Below are positions 1 to 12,195 of a DNA stretch of 64,000 bases, in pieces. The position numbers and the translations under genes are program-made. The notes under the pieces are model-generated. The model searched no databases, was not told the DNA's origin, and saw only the letters and a list, made by a program, of their open reading frames with translations. Source of the DNA: Thuidium tamariscinum (Eukaryota; Streptophyta; Bryopsida; Hypnales; Thuidiaceae); contig OX344756.2 in NCBI GenBank assembly GCA_947034885.2, positions 23,357,489 to 23,421,488 of the forward strand, written 5' to 3'. Position 1 is the first letter of the stretch. Each line of letters opens with the position of its first letter.

Positions 1-2754
1 CTTCCGGAGTGCTTCTCGTTCATTGGGGCCAAGCAGGGCGAATCTTTGAAAATTGCTGAGCCTGTGACAGGGCCGATTATCAAACGCTACCAGAGTCTCG
101 CAAGGCATGTTCCTAGTCTTGGCGACCTTTGATGTGTCTCGTTCAGGGGTATATTATATTTGATTTTTCTCAGAGAAGTATCATCTGCTGAGTGAATTAT
201 TTAGACATGTGATCAGATTGAATATTGTGACTGTTTTAGTGTTTCAAAAGGACACAATGTTGGGTTCAACTTCCTTTTTTGGGGAAATTCTCAGGAAAGT
301 TCTTAGACCTTAACAAGCATCCGCGATTTTTTCTCTGCAAAGGAGGATTCTCTTGTTTTTCTTAGGGAAGTTTATGAAAATTGTACCAATGGCAACTTTT
401 TCTCAAGTCTAGATACAAGAAAAAACCTAATTTCCTGAAAACAATCTCCTCTGCTTGAAGTAGACCACAAATTTCTAATCATCGATTACCTGCAGATTAG
501 TAGTTTTCACCTTAATTATGCAGTAGAAGATGGGTATGTATGAATACAGTCGTGATCTAACAGAGATGCTGGCACAGGGAGGCAGGTTTATGGCTTGCAC
601 TTGGTGGCTTCCAAGAGAAGGGACCAGATAGCAATCACCACTACAATACTCATGTGCTTCTTGATGATATGGGCAATATCTGCAGTGCCTACAGAAAAAT
701 TCATCTGTACATGCTCTCCTCTACTTACTGTATATCTACTTATCTTGGACCAAATGCATTTATATCGAATTGATTGTTTTCAAAAGGCGCCTTTGAGCTT
801 CCTGAGAATATCATCGTACTGTCTTAGAAATGATTTGATATTTCATGAATTTGTGGGGGATTCTTTATGTACTCTTAACTCCATTTCTGCATTCTATGCA
901 GAATTCAAGTACGGAAGTCGATGTATTTGTTCACTCAATTTTGTTCCTGAGTCGTGCTTAGGATCTTTCTGATCCCATGTCATACTGAATCGCGTGGTTG
1001 TCAGACTGTTGCTTTGTTTTAGCTCACTGATAATTCTCCCAGTGGCCCACATGGCTGGCTTTCTGGCTACTGCCCATCAAGTGCTTTGGATAAGATTTGG
1101 TTTCCAGTGTAGGCCTGACAAAAGATGCATCTTTTTGTGCCAGATTTGACGTGGATGTTCCTGGAGGTCCGGTATTGCAAGAGAGTAACACTACCGCAGC
1201 GGGTATGATCTCGAGGCATTTGCACTGCCTGTTGTGATCAGTGACTGAACTTCGAATGATTTGAGTGTTGCTTGGGCAAAATTGTAAATGAGCTTTCATT
1301 TCCTTGTGTTTACGTCGGTGGAAACTCATGGTGCTAGACTGTCCATAATCGTTATGGAGTTATATTGTTGTCTGCATTGTCTGCTATTTCCATATAGAGA
1401 ACACCGCCAGTAACATAAATGTAGGTCCTTTACTTTGTCAGGTACGGAGGTAGTTGCGGCTGATAGTCCAGCAGGCCGTCTGGGTCTGACTGTGTGCTAC
1501 GATCTTCGCTTCCCAGAGCTCTATCAACGCCTTAGATTCACAGAGAACTGTGAGGTTAGTCAGTTCTAAAGCCGTCTTATTAACGCTTTTTATAACAACT
1601 GCACTCTTCCCTTCATAAGCCATAGCTAGTATGCCTCTATTGAAACTGACTTGTGATTTTTTTAGGTCCTGTTGGTACCATCAGCGTTCACAAAGACTAC
1701 AGGAGAGGCTCATTGGGAACTGCTTCTTCGAGCTCGCGCTGTTGAGACACAATGCTATGTATGACCGCTTCCTCTCTCTTCCATTGGGTTCTGTTTCATG
1801 AAGGCAAAGGATTAGCAGTCTGCACCCTAAGTTTTCAACTTGCTTATTTCATCATTGCTCGGTTGACAAGATGTCTTGACCTGTTTTTATACCCACTGCA
1901 TGTTCTACTTGTTACCTGCAGGTTTTAGCTGCAGCTCAGGCTGGGAAGCACAATGAGAAAAGAGAAAGTTATGGAGATGCAATTATAGTCGACCCATGGG
2001 GCAAAGTCATTGCACGGTTACCTGGTACACCACTCTTCTAGTGAATCAGCTCTCCCAGTATGCTGTCTTTTCCACATCCTTCTATTGTGCTCCACGTTAT
2101 GTCTCCTAGTCAAATGTGGCGATGTTCAAGCCTCAACTCGAGGATTCAATCACCGTTTTGTGATAACAAAGGAAATTGTTGGTTACCGAGGTAATGAAGT
2201 ACTCGGTCATTATTTACTTCCAAATCATAATCGTCGATTCATAATCATGTATTCTGGAAGTGACTGACTTTTCCTTTATTTATATTTGCAGACAAATTGC
2301 AGACTGGTTTAGCGATTGCAGATATCGATCATTCAGTGTTGCATAATGTCAGGCTTCGCATGCCAATTGAACAGGTGAACCAAGTAATTAGGTCAAATGT
2401 AACAAAACAATCATTACCTATTCTCTCAAGTCTTGCAATGCAGAGGGAGCAATGGCACGTTGTACGTAGCTTGTCCGCCTTCTTAACCAGAACTTGGTTT
2501 CCTTGTAATTTGAATGTGACAGTCTCATCCTGTTCAGTACCAGGTTGAGGGAAAAACGAAGACTGAAGCCGCATGCTTTAGGAATTGATGAAAGCTCTTA
2601 CCAAGCATCACCATCATGTACTAATTAAGACTGAAATGTATGGACTCTTATGGGTTTTGTGGGTTTTTTTCAGCACCGGCGCTATGATATTTATGCACCA
2701 TCAAGTCGTGTGGAATCTCCCCGAACTGTATTTGGGAAGCCTTCGTCTCTGTAA
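1..2754 (+). CDS. Nit1-type nitrilase-fold amidase (deaminated-glutathione amidase-like), 5'-partial, 8 exons
   Basis: Exons: 1-104, 578-706, 1144-1202, 1442-1554, 1666-1758, 1922-2024, 2292-2374, 2674-2754 (TAA). All phases join cleanly. The spliced protein shows the carbon-nitrogen hydrolase fold: the block [12 protein letters not shown], then YRKIHL carrying the expected catalytic Lys, then [11 protein letters not shown] carrying the catalytic Cys, then [11 protein letters not shown] and [17 protein letters not shown]. The third triad residue, Glu, would lie upstream of the window. Conservation fits the Nit1 branch rather than the indole-acetonitrile nitrilases. Known Nit1 proteins hydrolyse deaminated glutathione as metabolite repair in cytosol, mitochondria or plastids; the targeting region is not visible here. 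The C-terminus [16 protein letters not shown] continues past the conserved core. Exon 1 joins exon 2 only if the first intron uses a GC donor (separate entry). Confidence 0.93.
105..577 (+). other. Probable GC-AG intron of the amidase gene
   Basis: Exon 1 must end inside the Arg codon of the SLAR block. The only boundary that keeps phase and restores the family sequence LAR-E-x-GLWL is AG|GCATGT at 104/105, joined to GGCACAG|GGAGGC at 577/578. The reading Arg-Glu-Ala-Gly-Leu-Trp matches the Nit1 family at this point (human NIT1 has LARECGLWL). The GT choices nearby break the frame or delete conserved residues. Confidence 0.7.
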
Positions 2755-4063
2755 TTGTCAGCGGACATTAATACTCTGCGATCAATGTATCCAATGTGCG
2801 TTCCTACATAGTTCTCCTTTTTAGGATTTTCAAAATATATTAGCTTAGGAATTTATGGTATGTGGTTGTAGAAGTGCGTTTGTGATTCAAAGCATGAGTG
2901 CATTTCCAATTGTGCTGTACTTGTGCTTATTATTTTAAATTTATTTAGTATTCATTGAGGGTCTTCTGGGTAGTTTTGGATTGTTTGCAAGAACTGCTCC
3001 TTTGTCGAAGGGTTAGGGCCTCAAAACGGAACATCTTGGCAATAATTACCCTAAATTTTTTAGTAGAAGATTATAGTTGACTTATACTAGTCATGTAGAC
3101 CTCCCAATTTCCAACCACATGCTACAAATAAAATCAATCCAAGGATTGGTTGCCATTTGGAGAGACTTGTAGCTAATCATAATGCACCACAATTGTGTTG
3201 AGACTTGTACTATACTTGATCACTATTCATCTCCTGGTATACAAAAATAAATAGCCTTTACCACCATAATTGGGGGGGCACAAAAATGAATTGGCTATTT
3301 TATAGAAGGTGAAAATTTGAAAGCTTATGTTGCTAATACTATACCTTGAATCATTCATGTAGGTTTCAAAAAGAACATGTTCAAATAATTGTTCTATTTT
3401 GGAGACTTTACCATTTAACCCCTAAAGTTGTTTGATGTGTAGAGGCCAAAATGAGCTTCAAAATGATTCCTATTGATTGCAAAATTATAGTGCCTAAAGT
3501 TGAAGTTTTATCTTTCTACATAATGAAAACATGAATGCCCCATTACTTGTGCATTTTAGTCCACATATTGGAAATTGGGTTGAAAATACATTAAAAAAAG
3601 CATAACAATAAATAATCTCATATTCATCTTAAAATGAAATAATAAATGGAAGGTGGCATATCATGAAAGAGAATCTAAATCATTGAAAACTTTGGAATGA
3701 AATTAAGATTTATCATTTCCAATGGTGAAAATATTCTAGTAACCATCACATATCTAATACTTTTCATTTGTTTGAAAATTCTTCTAATTGAGTACAACAA
3801 GCAATTGGTAAAACAAAACTATGTTTTTTCCTCCCAATACTTGTAAAATAAAAATCCTCATAACTTTTATATCATCAAGCAAAATAGGAAGTTACAATGT
3901 TTTTGGTCTCAATCTAACCAAATGAAATTTTTTATCTTTATAAAAATATATGTTTTTACTTGCCCACTTTGATATTGAAATCACCTAAGTCTTTATAACT
4001 AAAGCTTCACATGCATTGCAAAAAAAGGGACCTAGATGGATGTACATTGTGGATGAAAAGAGA
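2755..4063. other. Intergenic, 3' flank of amidase gene
   Basis: AT-rich sequence with many T and A runs. No open frame of coding character and no defined repeat ends. The first 200 bases probably contain the 3' UTR of the amidase transcript. Confidence 0.5.
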
Positions 4064-4364
4064 CATAAGAGGATTTTTGGGCCCCTAGAAGACCATTTTA
4101 GGGTTGTTCCTTAAAACTATTCCCATTGTTGCAGACCAGCCCCTTACTGTTATGAATTTTTGAATTTCAAAAATTAAAAACTTCAAAATTTATTAAAAAG
4201 CAAGAAAATAATTTTTTAAAATAATTTTAAAAATAATTAATTAATTAGTATTTTTTGATGTGGCAGTTGCTCGACCACATCAACGTAGAGTTCTCAAAGT
4301 TCCCAATGCATTCCCAGCATTTGGAAACCCACAGTCTTCTAAACCGGCTAGAAATCCTCTTATG
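4064..4364. mobile_element. Family A miniature inverted-repeat element
   Basis: Starts CATAAGAGGATTTTTGG and ends GAAATCCTCTTATG, so the ends are inverted repeats of at least 12 bases. Internal landmarks shared with the other family A copies are a CAGACCAGCC block near one end and GATGTGGCAGTTGCTCGACC plus TTCCCAATGC near the other, separated by a pure A/T core. It is non-coding. Other copies: 16999, 24919, 27431, 30185 and 60667. Confidence 0.8.
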
Positions 4365-6387
4365 AGTTTTTGATACAAATGGGATGATAGGAACTAAACC
4401 AAACCATATGGGATATGTAAAGTATGAACTATATTCAAAGTAAAATGTGTGAAACAATATCTTTATGTCAAACAATTGATTTAGATGTCCAACAATGAAG
4501 GTCTTATCTTCAAATTATTGCATATCCTTTGTTTAATTATGGACAAACAATGAATTTCATTATAAAAAGATATCTCCTCATATCATTCTCACTAGATGTT
4601 AATGAAGTGATTCCTTGACTTTGCTATCAAAATTTCTCTTAATGGTAGGTGGTAAATTTTATTTTATTCTTATTGAATTTAATAAAAAAAAAGTTTTTTT
4701 TTGTCATTTTAGTTTTTTTTTATAATTTTTTTTTGTTGACCTTGTCCAATGGGTACAATATGCACCAATTGATGTCTTAGAAAATGTGTGGACACCTAAA
4801 TTGCTCCATCGGCACTAACATGGAGGTGATATGGTAGCCACATAGCAACCTCTTATTACCTTCAAAGAGCATTAGATGAAATTTGACTGCAAGAAGAGAC
4901 TACGAGTTCCCAAATTGTTGGAACTCTAGGATTAGTGCCACATTAGCAGTTTGATGAGGCTAAGACTATGCCACATCATGTATCAATTTAATAAATTAAT
5001 TTTGAAAAAAAAATTGATTTAATTTCGAGTTTCTTAATACTTTTAGAAATTTCTACATTTTTTTTTTCCGGAAATTCAGAAATTAAATTGGATTGTTAAG
5101 AATGGTTTGCAATTCTTGGACAGCATAGATAACTACCAAGAGAACAGCTCCAAAACAGTTTCTTCTTACCCTCAAATTTCATCTATAGTATGTTCTTGGA
5201 GATATCTATCAAAATATTGTTCAATCTAGACTCCATTTTTTGTGATTTCCCACATTTTTGAGCGTATTCATTATTGAACAAAAAAAATTTGATATCCATA
5301 TTGACATGGCTAATGTACAAAAGAACATACCTACCATGTAGGGGTTCGTTACTAAAAGCATGGGTTTCTTCTACTAGTTTGAACCAAATACAAAAGAAAG
5401 AGATGGTTGCTCTCATCCATTTCATTCCATTCATACCACTCTAAGTTTTTTTGGTGGCAAGACATCCCTTATAGTCAACATCTCTTCTTTTCTTCTATTC
5501 ACCAATGCCATCAAGAAACAAAACATCATATTAGAATATTAAAAAAAAATTGCTTCATTGTTTAGTAAATAACATGCATTTAAAATTTGCTTCAATGTTC
5601 AATAACATATAAGTAAATTTAGTCATTTGTATACCTTTTGAACTTGGTCACCTTTTACAATCCATGAACTGAAATTAGTTGGACAATTTAAGCCTAAAGT
5701 GATAACAATCTCCATGCATACATTCAAAAGTAGCCAATTTCTACCTACTTCAACTTGACCTTTCCAATTTTTGTATTCTCAATCAATGCATGCAATATCA
5801 ATTAGACTTGTTTGATCAATGGGTTGCCATTGGTTTCTAGTTGATAAGAAATGTCAATTTATTAAAAGTTTGAGTATATTATTGATCCACCAATGTGATA
5901 TTTGAACACAATTGTAGGCTAAACCACAACACATCCAACTATCATCACCTCTTCATGCAACTTTGGTATCCCAATCACTATCTATAATGGAGGACATCAT
6001 TTCATTTTTCACAATTTTGAAGATGAAACAAGTTTTAGATTTGTTTGTATTCACTTCACATGAAAATTGATTGATTATATTCCCAACTATACTACAATAA
6101 GTATGAACCAATGAAGGTGAGTTTTCTTGCTTTTAGTGGTAGGTTTCATTGATATAGAGAAATTAGACCTCTGAATGTATCATTGATTTATTTATTTGGA
6201 AGAAGTCACAAAAATGATTCACAAAAATTTGGCAAGAAGATGGACTCAAGACATCTATATTGTACATTTCCAACCTTCAAGATAATAGAATGTGTAAAAA
6301 AAAAACTCTCCCACAAAAACTATTTGTGACTACACCATTGTTGAAATGGTTCACCTACTACTATATGAATTATGATTACTATCTTCA
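4365..6387. other. Intergenic, AT-rich
   Basis: Poly-A and poly-T tracts and short frames only. The minus-strand frame at 5183-5434 (83 aa) has no recognisable motif and no upstream exon signals; I treat it as non-coding or a decayed repeat. Confidence 0.4.
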
Positions 6388-7314
6388 TTAACCCCTAAAG
6401 GACCAAGGCCTTTTTTCTGTCAAAAACCTCTCAAAACTGCCATTTCTGTTGCATTCATCCAAGAAAACAAAATTTTTTTTTTCAGAATCTAACCGTAGGA
6501 TCTTGTACTTCACTTGATTGAGATCAAGTGGTAAGAATTTCATGAAGTTTGACCGTACAGATTGGAAGATATGAGCATTCAAAGTTGGAAATACAAGTTT
6601 TTTTGAACTGTGGTTTGCAATTTCAGATGACTTTGACTGGAATTTGTATTAAAAAATTGCACTATAGACTTTGAATTTATAATTTTTTGTGTTAAGAAAT
6701 TGAGTTGAGAGTCTAGGAAAAAAATTTCACACAAAAAACACTTGATTTTCATTCTTTAAAAAATTGTTAAGTAGATGTAGGTCCAAGATTGAAAGAAAAA
6801 CTAAATGGTTAATAACTCTAAGATGGGATTGAAATACAATAATTCCAATGGTGAGATTGTTCTAGAAAGTAAACATAACCTTGTCCAACAATTTTTTTTG
6901 AAAGATTGTGAAAATTGCATTCAAAAATGAATCCTATAAGTTATTTTTTCAAGAAATTGTTTAGATTGCCCGAAAAACAAGATTGTCCATAATTTTTTCA
7001 TTATAAGTCCAAATAGAGTGAATCAAAGCTTCACATGTAGGCAAATATATATTATTTTAGAAAAAATTAATTAATTATTTTTTTTGACTTTTTGCAAAAA
7101 AAAATTTCTGCCCGCCGAATGAAAATTTGGGCTTTTTGTGGTATAACTTTTGCTCCCGGTCACCAATTGAAATAAAAATTACATTCCCATGAAGCTAATC
7201 AGTTTTCCTATCTTATGAGAAAGTTTCAAAAAGATTCATTAAAAATTGAGGCCTACGGAACCTGCCCGAACTCCAAATTGTCCCCCGAGGGGACAATGGT
7301 CCTTTAGGGGTTAA
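6388..7314. mobile_element. Family T1 TTAA-flanked inverted-repeat element (927 bp)
   Basis: Begins TTAACCCCTAAAGGACCA and ends TGGTCCTTTAGGGGTTAA, a perfect 18-base inverted pair that includes the TTAA. A hairpin (TTGTCCCCCGAGGGGACAA) sits just inside the right end. The interior is alignable by eye with the copies at 29266, 52443 and 58588, sharing blocks such as CTGCCCGCCGAAT and TTTTGCTCCCGGTCACC. No transposase frame is seen. A TTAA duplication plus a CCC start is the form of piggyBac-type elements, but assignment without a transposase is inference. Confidence 0.85.
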
Positions 7315-7636
7315 TTAAGCTTCTTATAATTGCCTCTTCATGTAAAAATATTGCACTTGAATTTTTGAAGTAGTTGTTGAATCTAGACTTTAGAAAAATT
7401 TCAAAAAAATTCCCTTGGAAACCCCCTCATTTGAATTCCCCTCATGCGCATTCATTTTGTCTTCCAAGCAGTAGTATTACCTAAGAATTAACCCTAAAAC
7501 TAGTGGGGACAAATTTTCCATCTACATCTCCTTCAACATACATAACAATACCTTGCAGAATAGATTGCAGTCTCATTTTTATTCAAAAACTTGCAAAATG
7601 TAGAAGAAACTTTAAAAAAAACTAGAATGAAGCTAG

Positions 7637-7965
7637 TGATTATAGTGGAAACACTCAAAACTATCCAAATAAGGAATTTAGCATAGTTGGAGGCAAATTT
7701 TTCTAAAAATCATATTTTTCTAGTATTAGTGAGTGAAAATCATGAATATTTACCAAAAAGAAAAAAGATTTTTCAGATGCCGTATGTAATTTCTATGATT
7801 TTCCAAAGTATTAGCTCCCTAGACCATTGAAAGTGTTCAATAGATGTCGCCAAATCTAAACACTACTAAAATCAGCAGAGAACCAATCAGATTTTAGTAT
7901 GTGTCCTTAATATGCATTAGCAAATTAGAGACAAGCATTTGGCAAATACATTAACTATAGTCTAG
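7637..7965. repeat. Dispersed repeat E, copy 1
   Basis: The stretch from AGTGGAAACACTCAAAAC through GGCAAATACATTAA matches 21980-22290 over most of its length (for example ATATTTTTCTAGTATTAG) and, more weakly, 62610-62960. Ends are not defined and there is no coding frame. Confidence 0.65.
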
Positions 7966-8012
7966 GGATAGTTTTGGATAAGTCTAGGATCCAGGTACAG
8001 GTGCGGTATTGG

Positions 8013-8300
8013 GTATTTCTCCCTTATGGTTAATTTGGATTGCCCATAACAACAAGGTCTTCTCCAATGCTCAATCAATGGCCTCGGGATCTTCTACAAC
8101 ATGCTTCTTGGAACTCGCTTTGAGAAATTGGGAGGGCGGCACAAGTTAAAGCGCAATGTAGAATGTTCGTCTTGGACCCCAACATCTGGTCCAAATTTGA
8201 CAAGATCTGGCTCTTCTTACCAATTCTGGCCTCCCATTAGATGGATGTCTTGGAACCTTTCTCTTGCTGTGCTCTTCTCTTCATTGTCCAGCCTTCAGGC
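8013..8300 (+). pseudogene. LINE-like reverse-transcriptase C-terminal remnant
   Basis: Frame from 8015 reads LWLIWIAHNNKVFSNAQ, resembling the tryptophan-rich segment after the RT domain of plant LINEs (W.IW.ARN..VF). It then hits a stop near 8147. A +1 frame continues with QCRMFVLDPNIWSKFDKIW, so at least one frameshift is present. Nothing upstream restores an RT core. A chance Trp-rich frame is possible; I consider a decayed LINE more likely. Confidence 0.4.
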
Positions 8301-9859
8301 TTGGCCGTCCTCACGTCTTGCATCTGTGATTGTTTTTTCTGTAGTGGGTCCTTCCCATTTGTTCCAAAAAAAAGGTGGGGGGACCATTTCTCTACATTTT
8401 GCTTTTCATCCTTGTTTTGAAAGTAAAACTTAAGTTGAAAAATTCACCCACTTAGTTAAACTCCCACTCCAACAATGTGATTTGTCAAATCAATTTATAC
8501 AACATACATAACACATACCTCCCAAAATGCCCAAATTCCTCCAAAAAAAATAGGCAACTTCAAGCCTATAGAAAAAAATGAGTATAAATGTGACAACAAA
8601 AATAATAGTCCTCTTTACCATTGCCAACATGTTTCTAAAATCTTATTTCATCTCTCATGCAAAGCCAAAATTGCATACAAAAGTTACATATTCAAAATTG
8701 TATACTCAAAACTGGCGTCCTTCAATTAAAGCTTCATAAGTTAAGGAGCCCATCAACTTAAAACCTTTTTGAAAGGAAGGCCACATCACCATTTGTCCAA
8801 AAACCAAAAAAAAAACCCTGCTCCCATGTATCCCCATATAAATGAAGACTGTCTTTGAAAGGACGATCAAAAGCATTGGCCATTATTACAATTCAACAAC
8901 CTTACTTCAGTACATCGAAGTTCGAACAGAACAAACGAGCCGAGCTAAGACGAAGTTAAATACTACTCTGCCACTGAAGATGGATACAATTTCACTTATT
9001 TCAGAGACGGGCATCGTCTACACAAATATGGAAACTCTCCAATTAAATTCAGTCTCCCGAAACATTCCCTAAGCATTCCCATATCCCTCAGCATTCATCT
9101 GCTTAGACGTTTGGACCAAGAGAAATTGATGAGCAAGATTTCATTTCAACACTGCTCACAGTAAGAGCGTCTCCTTTTGGCACATAACAATAAGTCGCTC
9201 ACCAAAGATTCTAGTTACTAAAAACCTCTACAGCCTATCCACCCAGTACAACTCCAGTTCTCAAATCACGCAAAAATGCTGCAGCAGAACCTTCAATCTC
9301 TTCAACCGTAAACCTCGCCACCGCTATAATACCGGTAAATAGCAAAGACACAACAGCATATCCGATTCTAGAAACTACCAAATTTTAAAGCAGCGATAAT
9401 GGCGAATTCAAAGAGTAAGCCTGACGTACCAAGACGGATAAATGGAAAGAAAAAGATACTAGAAGCCAAACACAAGGATTAGACGTATTTACAGTCTTGA
9501 AGAGCTCAGAACAGCAAGCTGTGGCTAAAGCTATTCAGCAAATGAGTAACCTTAACAAACCCAGAGTAAGTCAAGGACCCGCCTATGCTTTTTATCATCA
9601 GGTGACGACTACTGCCAATGCTACAGGAATCTGCCTGCGTTGAGACGAGGATTGGAAACTGCGTAGAAAGATATGAACCGCCCTTGACGAATTCAACCAA
9701 GCAGTCAAACCCCTGCCTACTAGATACTTTGAAGGTCTCCCCAAATCCAAACCAAGACCTGCCCGAGTAGCGTCCACCACTCTTCCCTTAGAGCAAGCTG
9801 CGTATGGCGATTGAACTATGATGGACGAGATTTGAGGAGAACAACGGCTGTACAACCTA
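8301..9859. other. Downstream flank of the tubby-like gene, probable 3' UTR in its gene-proximal part
   Basis: GC rises from about 8.8 kb toward the stop of the minus-strand gene at 9860, and short runs and repeats become rare, as expected for a 3' UTR. The plus-strand frame 8842-9072 (76 aa) has no family features. Confidence 0.4.
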
Positions 9860-12195
9860 CTACTCACAAGCCAACTTGGTATCGAAGCTGCTCAAACAGA
9901 TCGCAAATGCCTGGAAAGCGGAAAGAGGGTACCGGTAGTCCATTGTAAACATATCCTTCCCAATCTTCCCAAACTGCAACAGTACTTTGTCGTGGTCGCT
10001 TTGCGTGGTCGTCGGTGGAGCCTCCGTTGATGCCACTAGCTGAAAGTTCTTGACGGACGCCACCGTTACCCGGCCTCGGAAGTTTAGACACCAGCACTGC
10101 AGCTGTTCGTGCCATCGTGGGGCTTTGTTCTTCAGTACCAGGGGCTCATCCTTGCTCAAAAGACCCGAGACAAACTCGCCTTCCAAAGTGCTGCTGTCAA
10201 CTACAGCCGCTTTTGATCGAGGGGACGACAATACACTTGAGTAAGGAATGTGTGTGTCCTCCAGAGTGCTCGCTGTAAACTCAGTGGGAGTGGGAGCACT
10301 GCCTCCCAACTCCATTGCAGAGGCGGGTATTGTGTGGAGTGTGCATTGCATGCGTCTGGGGCCTCGCGTACCCAGGACATTCAACTCGTACGCTATGTGT
10401 GCTACGTTGTAGCTTCCAGAATGTACACGAGATGACAACTGCTTCGATCCGATGCGTCGAGTGCCACGGTTAGATGCCAATACTCCATTGTGAGGAGGCT
10501 GACTGTCGTAGATGGTGAATTTCGTACCCAAGAAATTTGACCTAAAGGAGAAGAGCAACGCAAACCGATACAATTAGGAAAATATGACGAATGTAAATGC
10601 ATTAATAAATTAACTACAAGATCCGCATCAGATTCGGACCAGAAATGTCAAATACTCTGGGAAAGACAAAAAATAATAATGATTGTGAATACCTCAGTTT
10701 TCCAACATATGTAGTACTTCCTCTTGACATATCTTCAGAGTTGATAGAAATTATGTAATCGGTACTGGTTGCCCGCCGAAACTTCCTTGCAGCTAAAAGG
10801 AACTTGCCGTTCTCCACCAAAGCTGTGTCAATCCATGCATTCAATACAATAAGCGACCTAAACATGGTTTGGAATGAAGAAAAATTCTGCCCAAAACTTG
10901 CTTGCCCAACACTGCGCAAAAAATTCAAACTGTATATCCATCATAAAAGCAAGCATATCAATCCATGCATTCCAGTAAAGAATGATCCAATCTTGTACAG
11001 TAAAGCAATTGAGGACCGAGCCAAAAGATTTCTGCTACATCAAGACAATTTGGTCAGATCGGGCAATGATTTGAAAGGAACTCACTGGGAGGAAGACCTA
11101 GAAAGAGCTGGTATGTTGAGGTAGTCCTGTCCCGCTTTATGAAGCATTGCACGGTGTTCTCACGAGGTCCAGGCTGCAAACAGCAAAAACGACAGGGTCA
11201 ATGAATGCAATAGATACCGAACGTGCTCATTTCATAGCCATCCATGCACACTATCACTATTGCCCTTGATGATAAAACGGAAAATCAAACTGATACTAAG
11301 ACCACATTCAATCCAGCTCGCCTTCCACAACCCCAAATCTCGTTCATTCTTTCCCATATGATGCACGAAGAACCAGAAACCGGAGTGCAAAGCAGGAAAA
11401 CCACATCTGTAGAATCCAAAAGGATACCCTTGCTCTCCTTGAACCCTTTTCACTCGAGCATCCGTCGGTACATATATTCATACCGACCGTGCACAATTCT
11501 AGCCTCTTCATGCACACTTCCAATACTGTCCTTAATGGCGAAATAACAATAGTGGTACTAGGACCATCTTCAATCCAGCGTCCGTTCAATTATCGAACCT
11601 ACCGACGGCAAGGTTCGAGGAGAACAGAACTAAGACAATACTCACAACATAGTTCCATTCATTTCATGTACCACACACGAAGAAAACCACATCTGCAGAA
11701 TCGCAGAAGGATCACTTTAACGACTTCTAATCGAGTACCCGTCGGTATTCCAATATCCTAGCTTAATGGTAAGCTTCAAGCTTTTCCATTTCCACGATCC
11801 AACCACATTCCCCTCACATCAAACCCTACCTGCTTCAAAGCGATCGGAAACGTCAACCGGCCCGACTGCTCCGGCGTCCGGACGAGCTCCTTGGTTATCT
11901 CCCTCCACGAGCTGCACACGGCTGCGCAAGCCACGACATGCTTCCGGCTCGGCCACGCACTCTCACTGGCCTCCACTCTCTGTATCACGTCCCGCAAGAG
12001 CTCCGGCGGCATGTTGGCCCAGCAGCTCTGCTCCACCGGTGGTTCCGGTCGCAACTGCGACTCGTCCAGAACCATCCCGCTGGACCTCCCCCTGTGATGG
12101 TGCGGGAACTTCAGCTCGAAGCTTCGCCGGGAAATGCTCCCTATCCCGCCCTTCATCTCCTGAAATTCTCGTATCAAGCTCTTGAGCGGCATCAT
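9860..12195 (-). CDS. TLP: Tubby-like F-box protein (TLP), complete, 4 exons
   Basis: Minus-strand exons: 12195-11830, 11173-11086, 10822-10693, 10541-9860 (stop TAG). Phases agree and give about 421 aa, the usual size of plant TLPs. Residues about 46-105 form the F-box region ([20 protein letters not shown], then [16 protein letters not shown]). The tubby domain follows: [29 protein letters not shown] (the basic patch expected to bind phosphoinositide), [58 protein letters not shown], and the family-typical end [15 protein letters not shown]. Family knowledge: the F-box contacts SKP1-type adaptors and the tubby domain tethers the protein to plasma-membrane PIP2. The start is the ATGATG at 12195/12192; an ATG at 12222 and an open frame up to 12402 leave the exact start open. 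Intron 1 is 656 bp. Confidence 0.95.

Noticed and set aside
595..972. 125-aa open frame on the plus strand
   Set aside because: It overlaps amidase exon 2 in another frame and runs into the intron.
9598..9867. 89-aa minus-strand frame after the TLP stop
   Set aside because: It overlaps the 3' UTR and the last TLP codons in another frame; no family features.
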